DNA of 64,000 nucleotides from Roseivivax halotolerans (GCF_900115815.1 NZ_FOXV01000003.1:124001-188000); one strand, 5' to 3'. Positions 29,436 to 38,558 are shown, counted from the stretch's first letter. Notes: generated from the letters alone by a model not told the origin. Made by a program: numbers and translations.

Positions 29436-29786
29436 GCTTCGTCCTCCGTCGTCGTGAGTGCCGCGAGGGAAGCGGCGCCCGTCGCAAGGTGAGTATCGCT
29501 GCCGCCTTCGCAAGACAACCGCATAGGCCGGGACCGAGGGTCGCAGCTTTGATCTCGATCAACTGGGCCGCAACCTTTCCCGACGTTAAGCGCCCGGCCT
29601 TAATCCGCAGCAATCCTCGCCATTGTGGGCGATATAGGACTAGCGCCCAAATTCTGAATATCCGATGTCGCATTCCCTTCGAAACCGCGACGAATTGGCT
29701 GGTTTTCCTGCCCCCTCGCCGGGTACTGGACACGGCGAGACGCCCTGATACCTATGGTTCAGCTTCTCTCGAAAGGTCTCGTTCCC
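29436..29786. promoter_or_regulatory. Divergent control region of hemA and the M20 peptidase, with FNR/FnrL box
   Basis: This 351-base gap has no gene. TTGAT-CTCG-ATCAA at 29549-29562 is a perfect FNR-type box. On the hemA strand a TATGCG hexamer at 29525-29520 would give a start near 29514, placing the box centre about 41.5 bases upstream, the classic activating position. On the other strand a hairpin CTCGCCG/CGGCGAG (29715-29739) sits about 50 bases before the peptidase start. Confidence 0.8.
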
Positions 29787-31172
29787 ATGTCCCTCGACGC
29801 CGTTCTCTCCCGTATCGATGCAGATCTCGACCCCGCGCTGGAGCGTCTGTTCGACCTCCTTCGGATCCCGTCGATCTCCACTGATCCCGAATACAAGGCC
29901 GATTGCGACCGCGCGGCGGAATGGCTGGTCAAGGATCTGAACGCGATGGGCATCGCGGCCGAGCGGCGCGAAACACCGGGCCATCCGATGGTCGTGGCGC
30001 ATGTGGACGGCGATGGCCCGCATCTTTTGTTCTATGGCCATTATGATGTGCAGCCCGTCGACCCGCTGGAGCTTTGGCACCGCGACCCCTTCGATCCGGC
30101 TATCGAAGAGGTGGACGGACAGAAGGTGATCCGGGCGCGCGGCGCGTCCGACGACAAGGGCCAGCTCATGACCTTCGTGGAGGCGTGCCGCGCCTACATG
30201 GCCGAACATGGCAAACTGCCCTGCAAAGTGACCTTCTTCTTCGAGGGAGAGGAGGAATCGGGCTCGCCCTCGCTCGTGCCCTTCATGAAGGAAAACGCGG
30301 CGGAGCTGACGGCGGACGTCGCACTGATCTGCGACACGACGATGGCCGCGCCGGGCCTTCCGTCCATCGCCACGCAGCTGCGCGGGATGCTCAAGGAGGA
30401 ATTCACCCTCAAGGGTCCGAGAATGGACCTGCATTCGGGCCTCTATGGCGGCCCCGCGCTCAACCCGCTCCGCGAGATTTCGAAGCTCATCGCGAGTTTC
30501 CATGACGAGACGGGGCGCGTCGCGGTCGACGGCTTCTACGACGGCGTGCCGGAGCTGTCCGACGAGCTGCGCCGCCAATGGGCCGATGCCGGCTTCGACG
30601 AGACGACGTTCCTCGGCCGCATCGGCATGAGCCGCGCGCATGGCGAGGAGGCTTTTTCAGCGATGGAGCAGGTCTGGGCACGCCCGACGCTCGAGGTCAA
30701 CGGCATGTGGGGCGGCTATACCGGCGCGGGGACCAAGACGGTCATTCCCGCCGAGGCGCATTGCAAGCTCACCTGCCGCCTAGTCGGCGATCAGGACCCC
30801 GCGCAGGTTCGCGACGCCCTTCGCGCCCATATCGAAGCGCGCCTGCCGGTCGATACGGAGGTCGTCTGGCATGGCAGCCTCGACGGCGCGCCCGCCTCGG
30901 TGATGGATACATCGCGCCCGGAATTCGAGCTTGCCCGCGGCGCACTCAGCGACGAATGGAGCCGCGAGGCGGTCTTCGCGGGCATGGGCGGATCGATCCC
31001 GATCGCGGGGTATTTCAAAACGATTCTCGGCATGGAGCCGATGCTGATCGGATTTGCAAAGGATGACGACGCAATCCACTCCCCGAACGAGAAATACGAC
31101 GTGGAGAGCTTCCATAAGGGCATCCGGTCATGGGCCCGTATTCTCGATGCGCTTGGACAGGCGGCGCCGTGA
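29787..31172 (+). CDS. M20 family dipeptidase/deacylase
   Basis: This 461-residue cytoplasmic metallopeptidase belongs to the M20 family of dizinc enzymes. The metal ligand and catalytic motifs FYGHYDVQPVDP and FEGEEESGSPS are intact, and the lid (dimerisation) domain lies between about residues 200 and 350 with LHSGLYGG. Relatives hydrolyse dipeptides, often carnosine-like or with D-residues; the substrate here is unknown. ATG 29787 is preferred over one 33 bases upstream because homology begins MSLDAVL. It is divergent from hemA. Confidence 0.88.
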   Translation: MSLDAVLSRIDADLDPALERLFDLLRIPSISTDPEYKADCDRAAEWLVKDLNAMGIAAERRETPGHPMVVAHVDGDGPHLLFYGHYDVQPVDPLELWHRDPFDPAIEEVDGQKVIRARGASDDKGQLMTFVEACRAYMAEHGKLPCKVTFFFEGEEESGSPSLVPFMKENAAELTADVALICDTTMAAPGLPSIATQLRGMLKEEFTLKGPRMDLHSGLYGGPALNPLREISKLIASFHDETGRVAVDGFYDGVPELSDELRRQWADAGFDETTFLGRIGMSRAHGEEAFSAMEQVWARPTLEVNGMWGGYTGAGTKTVIPAEAHCKLTCRLVGDQDPAQVRDALRAHIEARLPVDTEVVWHGSLDGAPASVMDTSRPEFELARGALSDEWSREAVFAGMGGSIPIAGYFKTILGMEPMLIGFAKDDDAIHSPNEKYDVESFHKGIRSWARILDALGQAAP

Positions 31173-31307
31173 TCTGAACGAAGGCCCGAGCCGGAAGCGT
31201 TGCATTTATGCAAATACAACCTCTCCAGATGGTCGATTAAGCGTCTATCCCGAATTGTGCCCGCGCCTCACCTTTTTTGGGTCACAATCCTTAAGCTCTT
31301 TGGGCAC

Positions 31308-31844
31308 ATGGGAAAGACGTTCAAGAAACAGGGGCTACAGGAGTTCAAGGCGCGCATCGGTCGCGTCGACAGCTTCTATGCGCGTCACGGATTTTCAAAG
31401 CCGATCGTGAGCAATCGCTGCGAGCGGCCGGTCCTCTGGTCGATCATCGGGTTCGCCTGGATCGGCTTCGTGATCTCGATTGCCGAGAACCGCGCCTATC
31501 TCGAGGAAAGCCTCGCCCAAGGCGCGCTCTCCGCGCAGCATCGGGATTGGATCCTCTATGCGCTGGCGGCGCTGGTCGTTGTCTCGGCGATCAAGCTCGG
31601 TTTTCACGCCATGCGCTGCCTGCTCCGTGGCCGCGAACAGCGCGGCGTCTCGGGCAGCCTGCTTGTCGGCGCCCTCGGCGCGATCGTCGTGACCCAGATA
31701 CCGGCGGACGCCCTGCATGGCGGGGTGGAGGTTCTCGGCGCCGGAACGCAGGCCATCCTGCTCGCGGCCACGGATACAGCCGAGAAGACGATCGGCGTCG
31801 ACACCTCCACCATTGCCTTCGTCTCACGGTCGATCACCGACTGA
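31308..31844 (+). CDS. Unknown integral membrane protein
   Basis: I do not recognise this 178-residue protein. It has a basic, soluble N-terminus of about 40 residues, then hydrophobic segments at about 43-61 (VLWSIIGFAWIGFVISI), 78-100 (WILYALAALVVVSAIKLGF) and 118-133 (LLVGALGAIVVTQIPA). The start is uncertain: ATG 31308 is chosen because the in-frame upstream extension looks non-coding. Between the M20 gene and this one is a small inverted repeat TTGCAT-TT-ATGCAA (31200-31213). It lies ahead of a hydrolase gene on the same strand. Confidence 0.6.
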   Translation: MGKTFKKQGLQEFKARIGRVDSFYARHGFSKPIVSNRCERPVLWSIIGFAWIGFVISIAENRAYLEESLAQGALSAQHRDWILYALAALVVVSAIKLGFHAMRCLLRGREQRGVSGSLLVGALGAIVVTQIPADALHGGVEVLGAGTQAILLAATDTAEKTIGVDTSTIAFVSRSITD

Positions 31845-31898
31845 TCTTGGCGCGTCCCGTCAGCCAGCCTAACCTGCTCGTTCAGGGCAGGAGGCGAC

Positions 31899-32762
31899 AT
31901 GACGGAATTCGCGGATATCGACGGCACGCGCATCGCGTATGAGCGGCAGGGCAGCGGCCCGCCGCTCCTATTGTTGCATGGTTTTCCGCAGACCCGTGCC
32001 ATGTGGCGCGCCATCGCGAAGACACTGGCGCAGAGCTTCGACGTGATCGCTGCGGACCTGCGCGGCTATGGCGCGAGCGACAAGCCAGAGGGCGTTAAAG
32101 CCATGTCCTTCCGCGCGATGGGCCGCGACATGAATGGCCTGATGTCCGCCCTCGGGCATGAGCGCTACCATCTTGCTGGTCACGACCGCGGCGCGCGGGT
32201 CGCGCACCGGATGGCGCTCGACGCGCAGGACCGGATCTCCTCGCTGACATTGATGGATATCGTGCCGACGCATCACCTCTTGCGCGATCTGACGATGGAG
32301 GTGGCCTCGGCCTATTACCACTGGTTCTTCCTCGCCCAGCCCGCGCCCTTCCCCGAAACCCTCATCGGTCACGATCCCGACGCCTATTTCGAGCGCTGCC
32401 TTCTGGGTTTCGGCAAGGCTGCGCTCTCCGATTTCTCGCCCCAGCTTCTGGCAGAGTACCGCGCGGCCTGGCGCGATCCGGCTGCGATCCGCGCGATGTG
32501 CGACGACTACCGCGCCGCGATCGAGGTGGATGTCTCGGACGACGCACGCGATCTCGACCGCTCTGTCACTTGCCCCGCCCTCGTCCTTTACGGCGCGGAC
32601 GGCGCGATGGCGCGACTCATGGATGTGCCCGAGACCTGGGCGCCACGACTTGCTGACATGCGCGCCAAGGCGATGCCCGGCGGACATTTCTTCCCCGATC
32701 AGGCCCCGGACGCTACGACCGCCGCGCTGATGGACTTCCTGACAGGGCTCTCCCCGATCTAA
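31899..32762 (+). CDS. Alpha/beta hydrolase of the fluoroacetate dehalogenase type
   Basis: This 287-residue alpha/beta hydrolase has the nucleophile motif GHDRGAR, with D96, R97 and R100 matching the catalytic aspartate and carboxylate-binding arginines of fluoroacetate dehalogenase. H141-W142 (YYHWFFLAQ) and Y204 (CDDYRA) match its fluoride-binding residues, and H263 (PGGHFFPD) is the catalytic base. The spacing between these residues is close to that of the characterised enzyme. The tryptophan expected around residue 171 is phenylalanine. Dehalogenation of haloacetates or hydrolysis of an ester/epoxide are both possible. GGAGG lies upstream of the ATG. Confidence 0.8.
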   Translation: MTEFADIDGTRIAYERQGSGPPLLLLHGFPQTRAMWRAIAKTLAQSFDVIAADLRGYGASDKPEGVKAMSFRAMGRDMNGLMSALGHERYHLAGHDRGARVAHRMALDAQDRISSLTLMDIVPTHHLLRDLTMEVASAYYHWFFLAQPAPFPETLIGHDPDAYFERCLLGFGKAALSDFSPQLLAEYRAAWRDPAAIRAMCDDYRAAIEVDVSDDARDLDRSVTCPALVLYGADGAMARLMDVPETWAPRLADMRAKAMPGGHFFPDQAPDATTAALMDFLTGLSPI

Positions 32763-32768
32763 GCCGCG

Positions 32769-33644
32769 TCACACGATCCCGTCGAACCGCTCCGGCAGGC
32801 GATATTGCACGCCGTAATCGGGGCGGTCGAACTGCCAGAACCCCGTTTCTCCGCGCGGTTTCCAGCTTTTCACCATGTCGCGTCGGAGCCATGCGAGGTC
32901 GAAGCCCTCCCGCTCCTCGAGCTGCGCGAATGCCTCGAACACCGCCCGATCCTCGCCGCGCGCCTCGGCGAACCAGTGCCGCCCGATCGAGGTCTCCTTC
33001 ACGCCGACACCGATCTCTTCAATGACGCGGTTGCGGCGATCCATCGCCGCCACGTATTGCGCGAAATCGCAGAACTTGAGGTGCAGCAGGTACATGCCCT
33101 CTGGGGCATTGAGGTTTTCGGCCTTGGCGTAATGCCCCCCGCGAGACAGCTGCGCGGGCCGGCCCAGCACACAGGGCTTCGAGTGATACGGCAGGAGCTT
33201 CACGTGCCGGCGCGGACCGATAACGTGATCCCCGACCGGAGCATCCTCGCGGTCGATCCGATGGAACACGTCGAGCCCAACAGGCGTATAGACGCGCCGC
33301 CGCGCCTTGCCCTTCAGCCAGCTCAGTAGCGTGTGCCCGGTCTCGGGGTCCATCACGACGATCTCGTCGACATCCCCCACGACCACATGCGCGTAATACC
33401 CCAGAAGCCCTTCGACCATGCCATTGAGAAGCCGCCAGCGCTTGCGCTCGAAATTGGGATCGGGATCGCCCGGCAGACCGATGACGTTGCACCCTTCCGC
33501 CATCCGCGCAACCGTCTCGCCGCGACCGTGATTGATGACGTAGCAGTTCTCGCGGCCGAACATCTCGCCGTAATAGGCGAGCCATTTCTCCAGGAAGAAG
33601 GCGTCGTCCCTGACCATTGTCAGCGCGGCGGCGGTCGTCTGCAT
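32769..33644 (-). CDS. Family 2/92-type glycosyltransferase-like protein
   Basis: This 291-residue cytoplasmic protein begins with a glycosyltransferase A-like fold: ALTMVRDDAFFLEKWLAYY near the start is typical of GT2/GT92-like proteins, and GDVDEIVVMDP carries the DxD metal/nucleotide-sugar motif. No membrane segment is present. The acceptor is unknown. It ends six bases from the convergent hydrolase gene. Its role may be in surface polysaccharide synthesis, but no other polysaccharide gene is adjacent. Confidence 0.72.
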   Translation of the reverse strand: MQTTAAALTMVRDDAFFLEKWLAYYGEMFGRENCYVINHGRGETVARMAEGCNVIGLPGDPDPNFERKRWRLLNGMVEGLLGYYAHVVVGDVDEIVVMDPETGHTLLSWLKGKARRRVYTPVGLDVFHRIDREDAPVGDHVIGPRRHVKLLPYHSKPCVLGRPAQLSRGGHYAKAENLNAPEGMYLLHLKFCDFAQYVAAMDRRNRVIEEIGVGVKETSIGRHWFAEARGEDRAVFEAFAQLEEREGFDLAWLRRDMVKSWKPRGETGFWQFDRPDYGVQYRLPERFDGIV

Positions 33645-33705
33645 GTCTGCTCGGGGCCTCTTGCGGGTCGCGTCGGCGGCACTCTAGCGTCCGCGGCGCG
33701 CCCCG

Positions 33706-34737
33706 TCAGCCCTGCCCGCGCGGATCGAGCAGGCGGCGCAGCAATCCGGTCTCGCTGACCTGCCCGATCAGCGCGCCATTCTCCTCGACGCCGACCGGCG
33801 CATCGGCATCGGCGCAGCGCCGCATGACCTCCTCGACGCGCATGCCCGCGGGCACCCGGATCTCGGGCGCTCCGTTCGCGGGCTCCATCACGTCGCGCGC
33901 GGTCAGAACCCCTAACGGGTTCATGTGGGCCACGAACTCCGCCACGTAGTCGTTTGCGGGCTTTGAATAGATGTCCTGCGGGCGACCACATTGCACGATC
34001 CGGCCGCCTTCCATGATCGCGATCCGGTTGCCGATCTTGAACGCCTCGTCGAGATCGTGGCTCACGAAGATGATCGTTTTCTTCATCTCGCGTTGCAGAT
34101 CCAGAAGCTCGTCCTGCAATTTGTTGCGGATGAGCGGATCGAGCGCCGAGAACGGCTCGTCCATCAGAAGGATTGGCGCATCCGTTGCGAAAGCCCGCGC
34201 GAGGCCCACGCGCTGCTGCATGCCCCCCGACAGATCACCGACCTTGCGGTCGCCCCAACCGTCGAGCCCGACGAGCCCGAGCTGCTTGTCCGCACGCTCG
34301 GCCCGCTCCGCCTTGGACAATCCGCCAAGCTCGAGCCCCAGCGCCACGTTGTCGCGCACCGTGCGCCACGGCAGGAGACCGAATTGCTGGAACACCATCG
34401 CCACGCGCTTGAGCCGCATCCGGCGCAGCTCCGCCTCGCTGGCATCGGTGACGTTGACCATCGCGCCGCCGTCGCTGACTTCGACCTTGCCGCGCACCAC
34501 CGGATTGAGCCCGTTGACGGCCCGAAGGAGCGTCGATTTGCCGGAGCCCGAAAGCCCCATCAAAACGAGGATCTCGCCCTCTTCCACGTCGATGGAGCAA
34601 TTGTGCACGCCGAGCACCTGCCCCGTCTCGCGTTGGATGTCGGGGCGGGATCTGCCCTGGTCCATCATCGGCAGCGCGCGTTCCGGCTCGTCGCCGAAGA
34701 CGATGGAGACATTGTCGATCTTCACGGCATGGCTCAT
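33706..34737 (-). CDS. choV: Choline/betaine ABC transporter, ATP-binding protein
   Basis: This 343-residue ATPase energises uptake of choline, glycine betaine or proline betaine. Walker A (GLSGSGKST), the signature LSGGMQQRVGLARA, Walker B (ILLMDEPFSALDP) and the H-loop (FVSHDLDEA) are intact. The C-terminal 70 residues resemble a single CBS unit rather than the two found in osmosensing OpuA/ProV. ATG 34737 overlaps the permease stop by four bases (ATGA), so the two are coupled. The reading frame can be extended upstream, but only into the permease gene. Confidence 0.88.
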   Translation of the reverse strand: MSHAVKIDNVSIVFGDEPERALPMMDQGRSRPDIQRETGQVLGVHNCSIDVEEGEILVLMGLSGSGKSTLLRAVNGLNPVVRGKVEVSDGGAMVNVTDASEAELRRMRLKRVAMVFQQFGLLPWRTVRDNVALGLELGGLSKAERAERADKQLGLVGLDGWGDRKVGDLSGGMQQRVGLARAFATDAPILLMDEPFSALDPLIRNKLQDELLDLQREMKKTIIFVSHDLDEAFKIGNRIAIMEGGRIVQCGRPQDIYSKPANDYVAEFVAHMNPLGVLTARDVMEPANGAPEIRVPAGMRVEEVMRRCADADAPVGVEENGALIGQVSETGLLRRLLDPRGQG

Positions 34738-35573
34738 TTGCGGTCTCCCACGTTGAGGATGCGGTCCAGCATGATGGCGACGACGACGATCACGAAGCCG
34801 CTCTCGAAGCCGAGCGAGGTGTTCACCTGGTTGAGCGCGCGCACCACCGGCACGCCGAGGCCGTCCGCGCCCACCAGCGCCGCGATCACCACCATCGAAA
34901 GCGACAGCATGATCGTCTGGTTGAGCCCGGCCATGATCTGCGGGAAGGCCGAGGGCATTTCCACCTTCCACAAAAGCTGGCGCGGCGTCGCGCCGAAGGC
35001 GGTCGCGGCTTCCTTCAGCGCGGTCGGCGTCGAGACGATCCCGAGATAGGTCAGGCGGATGGGCGCGGGCACCACGAAAATCACCGTCGCGATCAGACCC
35101 GGCACCATGCCGATCCCGAAAAAGACGATGGCCGGGATCAGGTAGACGAAGGTGGGCAGCGTCTGCATCAGGTCCAGCACAGGCCGGAGCGCGGTATAGA
35201 GCTTGGGGCGATGCGCCGCCGCGATACCGATGGGCACGCCCACCCCCATGCAGACGACGCAGGCCGACAGGATCAGCGTCAGGCTCTCCAGCGTCTCGTC
35301 CCAGTAATCCTGGTTGAGCACGAAGAGAAAGCCGATCGCAACGAAAACACAGATCTTCCAGTTGCGCTGCAGCGCCCAGGTAATCGCCACGAAGGCTGCG
35401 ATGACGATGAAGGGATGCGGTGTCTCGAGCACCCAGAGGATGCCGTCGATCATGTGCTCCATCGTCCAGGAAAGCCCGTCGAGCAGGAAACCCAGATTGC
35501 TGCGTATCCAGTCGAACACCGCCTCGGCGGTGTCGCCCACGGGAATCTTGTAATCGGTCAGCCAGTCGAGCAT
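34734..35573 (-). CDS. choW: Choline/betaine ABC transporter, permease
   Basis: This 279-residue inner-membrane permease has several hydrophobic segments and the EAA coupling loop (EAATAFGATPRQLLW) that contacts the ATPase. LPTFVYLIPAIVFFGIG and NQTIMLSLSMVVIAALVGA are strongly conserved in ProW/ChoW permeases. The ATG at 35573 begins MLDWLTDYKIPVG, a typical start. No periplasmic binding-protein gene is next to the pair. It is divergent from betI, with a palindromic operator between them. Confidence 0.88.
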   Translation of the reverse strand: MLDWLTDYKIPVGDTAEAVFDWIRSNLGFLLDGLSWTMEHMIDGILWVLETPHPFIVIAAFVAITWALQRNWKICVFVAIGFLFVLNQDYWDETLESLTLILSACVVCMGVGVPIGIAAAHRPKLYTALRPVLDLMQTLPTFVYLIPAIVFFGIGMVPGLIATVIFVVPAPIRLTYLGIVSTPTALKEAATAFGATPRQLLWKVEMPSAFPQIMAGLNQTIMLSLSMVVIAALVGADGLGVPVVRALNQVNTSLGFESGFVIVVVAIMLDRILNVGDRK

Positions 35574-35607
35574 CTCGGGTCCGGTCCTCGTTGCCGTCGA
35601 ATTGTTG

Positions 35608-35621
35608 ATTGACGAGTCAAT
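35608..35621. promoter_or_regulatory. Probable BetI operator
   Basis: A 6-2-6 inverted repeat ATTGAC-GA-GTCAAT lies between the divergent choW and betI starts, in an AT-rich patch of otherwise GC-rich sequence. It is placed to control both genes. Binding by BetI is inferred from position and symmetry. Confidence 0.65.
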
Positions 35622-35681
35622 TAACCACGGCCTATCCTCGAATTGCAACCGAAGTTTCGGAAAAGCGGGGCAAGGGGCCGT

Positions 35682-36251
35682 ATGGGCAAGGAAATCCAGC
35701 GTAAAAGCGACCTGATCGCCGCCACTCTGCGCGAAATCGGCGCGAAAGGCACGCTCAATGTGACGGTCGGCCAGATTGCCAAGCGCGCCGGCGTCTCTCC
35801 GGGGCTCGCATTTCACTATTTCGGCGACAAGGAGAAGCTCTTCCTCGCCGCGATGCGCTCGATCCTGACAGGGTTCCGGCGCGAGGTGGTGGAGGCGCTC
35901 AAGGGCGCGTCAGGCTCGCGCGCACGGATCGAGGCGGTCCTTCAGGTATCCTTCGCGAAGAGTCATTTCGAGGAAGGCGCGGTTGCGGCCTGGCTCAATT
36001 TCTACGTGCTCGCGCAGACTTCGGCCGAGGCGCAGCGGCTCCTGACGATCTATCACCGCCGGTTCAATTCGACGCTGCTGCACGATCTACGCCCTCTTGC
36101 CGGCGCACGGGCGGAGGCGGCGGCGGAACGGATCGCGGGCCTCGTCGACGGGCTCTACCTGCGCTTCGCGCTGGATCGCACCAGCGTCGATTCCGCCCCC
36201 GCCATCGCGCAGGTGATGGCCGCGCTCGATATCGAGCTCTCCGCGAAATGA
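35682..36251 (+). CDS. betI: TetR-family regulator, BetI type
   Basis: This 189-residue repressor has a TetR helix-turn-helix at about residues 8-55 (LNVTVGQIAKRAGVSPGLAFHYFGDKEKL). The ligand domain shows the BetI features AAWLNFYVLAQTSAEAQRLLTIYHRRF. BetI represses choline uptake and oxidation genes and is released by choline. The ATG at 35682 follows AAGGGG. It is divergent from choW and choV, fitting a choline-responsive uptake unit. The choline dehydrogenase genes are not in the window. Confidence 0.9.
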   Translation: MGKEIQRKSDLIAATLREIGAKGTLNVTVGQIAKRAGVSPGLAFHYFGDKEKLFLAAMRSILTGFRREVVEALKGASGSRARIEAVLQVSFAKSHFEEGAVAAWLNFYVLAQTSAEAQRLLTIYHRRFNSTLLHDLRPLAGARAEAAAERIAGLVDGLYLRFALDRTSVDSAPAIAQVMAALDIELSAK

Positions 36252-36332
36252 CCCAGCAATGACCGCGCCTCGGCCAAATCCTGGCCCGAATGTCGCGCAA
36301 AGGTGCCATCGCAGCGATGGAAGGCACCGCCC

Positions 36333-36524
36333 ATGCGACACGTCCAGTTCGACCCCGCAACGCTCAAGACGCTGAAACTGCGCCGGCTCTTCGCGATCCA
36401 GTGCCAGGCATGGCGGCAATCGGGCCTGTCCGACAACGCCTTCGAGACACCGCTGACCCCTGCCGACCTCGCGCGGCTTCAGTCCCGCGCGACAGGCAGT
36501 CTCAGTCGTCCTCGGCTGGCGTGA
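36333..36524 (+). CDS. Small unknown protein
   Basis: A 63-residue reading frame starts [15 protein letters not shown] and continues with [14 protein letters not shown] and [14 protein letters not shown], an amphipathic, helix-rich composition that looks coding. GGAAGG lies 8 to 13 bases before the ATG. Its last 23 bases overlap the end of the convergent rlmE gene. I do not recognise a family. It is reported because start, composition and spacing are reasonable. Confidence 0.5.
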   Translation: MRHVQFDPATLKTLKLRRLFAIQCQAWRQSGLSDNAFETPLTPADLARLQSRATGSLSRPRLA

Positions 36525-37239
36525 GCGGGCGATAGCCTGTCGCCACGACGAACTTCTCCGAGGAATCGCTGCGCGAGGCGGGCGGCTTCACGTTGGCGAC
36601 CTTGTCGAACCGCCGTTTCAGCAATCCCTGAAGCTCGGCCTCCGCGCCTCCCGCAAGCACCTTCGCAACGAAGGTTCCGCCCTCTTCCAGAACGTCGAAC
36701 GCGAACTCTGCAGCCGCTTCGCAAAGTGCGACGATCCGCAGGTGATCCGTTTGCTTGTGACCCGACGACGACGCGGCCATGTCCGACATCACCACGTCGG
36801 CAGAGCCGCCGAGCCAGGCTTTGACCTTGTCGTCCGCGCCATCCTCGAGAAAGTCGAGCTGGTGCAGCTCCGCCCCGGCGATGGGTTCGACCTCCTGCAA
36901 GTCGACGCCAAGGACCGTGCCTTGCGCCTTGCCCGATTTCTCGCCGAGCGCGTTCACCCGCGCCACCGCGACCTGGCACCAGCCGCCCGGCGCGCATCCA
37001 AGGTCAACGACCCGCGCACCCGGCACGAGGAAGCGGTACTTGTCGTCAAGCTCGAGGATCTTGAAGGCCGCGCGGCCGCGATAGCCCTCGGCCTTGGCGC
37101 GCTTCACATAAGGATCATTGAGCTGCCGCTGCAGCCAACGCGTCGAGGACGCGCGCCGCCCCCGCGCCGTCTTGACCTTGGTCTTGAGGTCACGTTGTCC
37201 GCGGCCCGAGCTTTTCCGTTCGCCTGGTTTGCGTGCCAT
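36502..37239 (-). CDS. rlmE: 23S rRNA 2'-O-methyltransferase (U2552)
   Basis: This 245-residue enzyme methylates the ribose of U2552 in the A loop of 23S rRNA. The SAM-binding motif [15 protein letters not shown], the catalytic-lysine regions and [15 protein letters not shown] are typical of RlmE/FtsJ. A basic N-terminus of about 35 residues is usual in alphaproteobacteria. The ATG at 37239 is used; the longer frame would start at a TTG. It is downstream of ppx on the same strand with 45 bases between, so the two are probably co-transcribed. Confidence 0.95.
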   Translation of the reverse strand: MARKPGERKSSGRGQRDLKTKVKTARGRRASSTRWLQRQLNDPYVKRAKAEGYRGRAAFKILELDDKYRFLVPGARVVDLGCAPGGWCQVAVARVNALGEKSGKAQGTVLGVDLQEVEPIAGAELHQLDFLEDGADDKVKAWLGGSADVVMSDMAASSSGHKQTDHLRIVALCEAAAEFAFDVLEEGGTFVAKVLAGGAEAELQGLLKRRFDKVANVKPPASRSDSSEKFVVATGYRPLTPAEDD

Positions 37240-37284
37240 GACTTCTGCTTCTTCTCTCAAATCTTGTCGGAACGTGTCCCGCGG

Positions 37285-38403
37285 TCAGTACGGTGCATCC
37301 TCGAGCACCCCGTCCGCCGACATCTGCGCGTAGAGCAGCCCCTCCCGCAAGCCCCTGTCCGCGACGGAAAGGCGGTCGGTCGGCCAGCAGCGCAGAAGCG
37401 CCTGCAGGATCGCCGCACCCGACATTATGAGAACGTGCCGGTCCTGCCCGATCCTCGGATCGCGCCGCCGGCCTTCGGGCCCCATCGACAGATAGCCCCG
37501 GATCACCGCTTCGATCTGGTCCGAACTCATCCTGAGACCATCAACCTTGGTGCGATCGTAGCGCTTGAGCCCGAGATGCGAGGCCGCGACCGTCGTGACG
37601 GTGCCGCTCGTGCCGACGATCTGGAAGCCCTCGCGGGTCTGCTCGTCCTTGTAGGGGGCAAACTCGGCGAGGTTCTCCTCGAAATACCAGGACATCAGGG
37701 CATACCGCGCCGCGTCATCCTCCACGTCCGAGAATTGGTCCCGCAACGTCGCGACCCCCAGCGGCACCGAGATCCAGTCCACGACCTTCGCGGCCGGGAA
37801 CGGGCTGTCAGGCGTGTGAAAGCCCGCATGCAGCCGCATGATCGCGCGCGGCCGGTCTCGTTTGGGCACCGAAGAGAGGTCGATCCAGACAAGCTCGGTC
37901 GAGCCGCCCCCGATATCGACCACCAGAAGCTGTTCGGTCCGGGTGGAGACGAGCGGCGCGCAGGAGATCACGGCAAGCCGTGCCTCCTCCTCGGGCTGGA
38001 TTATCTCGAGCTCGAGGCCGGCCTCGCGCTTCACCCTGCGGATGAACTCTCGCGAATTTGCCGCGCGCCGACAGGCCTCGGTCGCGACAAGCCGCATCCG
38101 CTTGACCTTGTGGCGAGCGATCTTCTGCTGGCACACCTTCAAAGCCGCGATGGTCCGGCCCATCGAGCTGCGCGACAACCTGCCCGTGCGCTCGAGCCCG
38201 TAGCCGAGCTGCACGGAGCGGGAGAAGCTATCGACCACATGGAACTGACTGCCCTTGGGCTGGGCGATCAGCATGCGGCAACTATTCGTGCCCAGATCGA
38301 GGGCGGCATAAAGCTCGCCCGGATCCGGACCTTCTGGCGCGGGGCTCTCAACCGGTGTCAGGAAAGCGCCCGCACCTTTGGGACGCTCTGGCGCCATGTT
38401 CAT
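37285..38403 (-). CDS. ppx: Exopolyphosphatase / pppGpp phosphohydrolase family protein
   Basis: This 372-residue protein belongs to the Ppx/GppA branch of the ASKHA phosphotransferase fold. The first ATP/phosphate motif is ALDLGTNSCRMLI and the second VVDIGGGSTELVW; a third glycine-rich segment is GTSGTVTTVAA. It lacks the extra C-terminal domain of long Ppx proteins. Substrate (polyphosphate or pppGpp) cannot be decided from sequence. GGAAAGG precedes the first ATG (38403); another ATG is two codons on. It pairs with rlmE as is common in this group. Confidence 0.9.
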   Translation of the reverse strand: MNMAPERPKGAGAFLTPVESPAPEGPDPGELYAALDLGTNSCRMLIAQPKGSQFHVVDSFSRSVQLGYGLERTGRLSRSSMGRTIAALKVCQQKIARHKVKRMRLVATEACRRAANSREFIRRVKREAGLELEIIQPEEEARLAVISCAPLVSTRTEQLLVVDIGGGSTELVWIDLSSVPKRDRPRAIMRLHAGFHTPDSPFPAAKVVDWISVPLGVATLRDQFSDVEDDAARYALMSWYFEENLAEFAPYKDEQTREGFQIVGTSGTVTTVAASHLGLKRYDRTKVDGLRMSSDQIEAVIRGYLSMGPEGRRRDPRIGQDRHVLIMSGAAILQALLRCWPTDRLSVADRGLREGLLYAQMSADGVLEDAPY

Positions 38404-38558
38404 GCGCCTTTCCGTATGTCAACTTGGGGATAACGATACGCCTTCGGCGTCGTTTCGGCAACATGCGAATGGCCGGGTGCGCGCAGGCGGCGCGGGCCCT
38501 TGCCGCCCCGCTCCGGTCCCGCGATCATGGCCGCGACACGAGCCGACGGAAGCGAGCC

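Noticed and set aside
33706-34971. Longer start for choV (34971).
   Set aside because: The added 78 codons lie within the choW gene on the same strand and encode low-complexity Arg/Gly-rich sequence; the ATGA overlap at 34737 is a better start.
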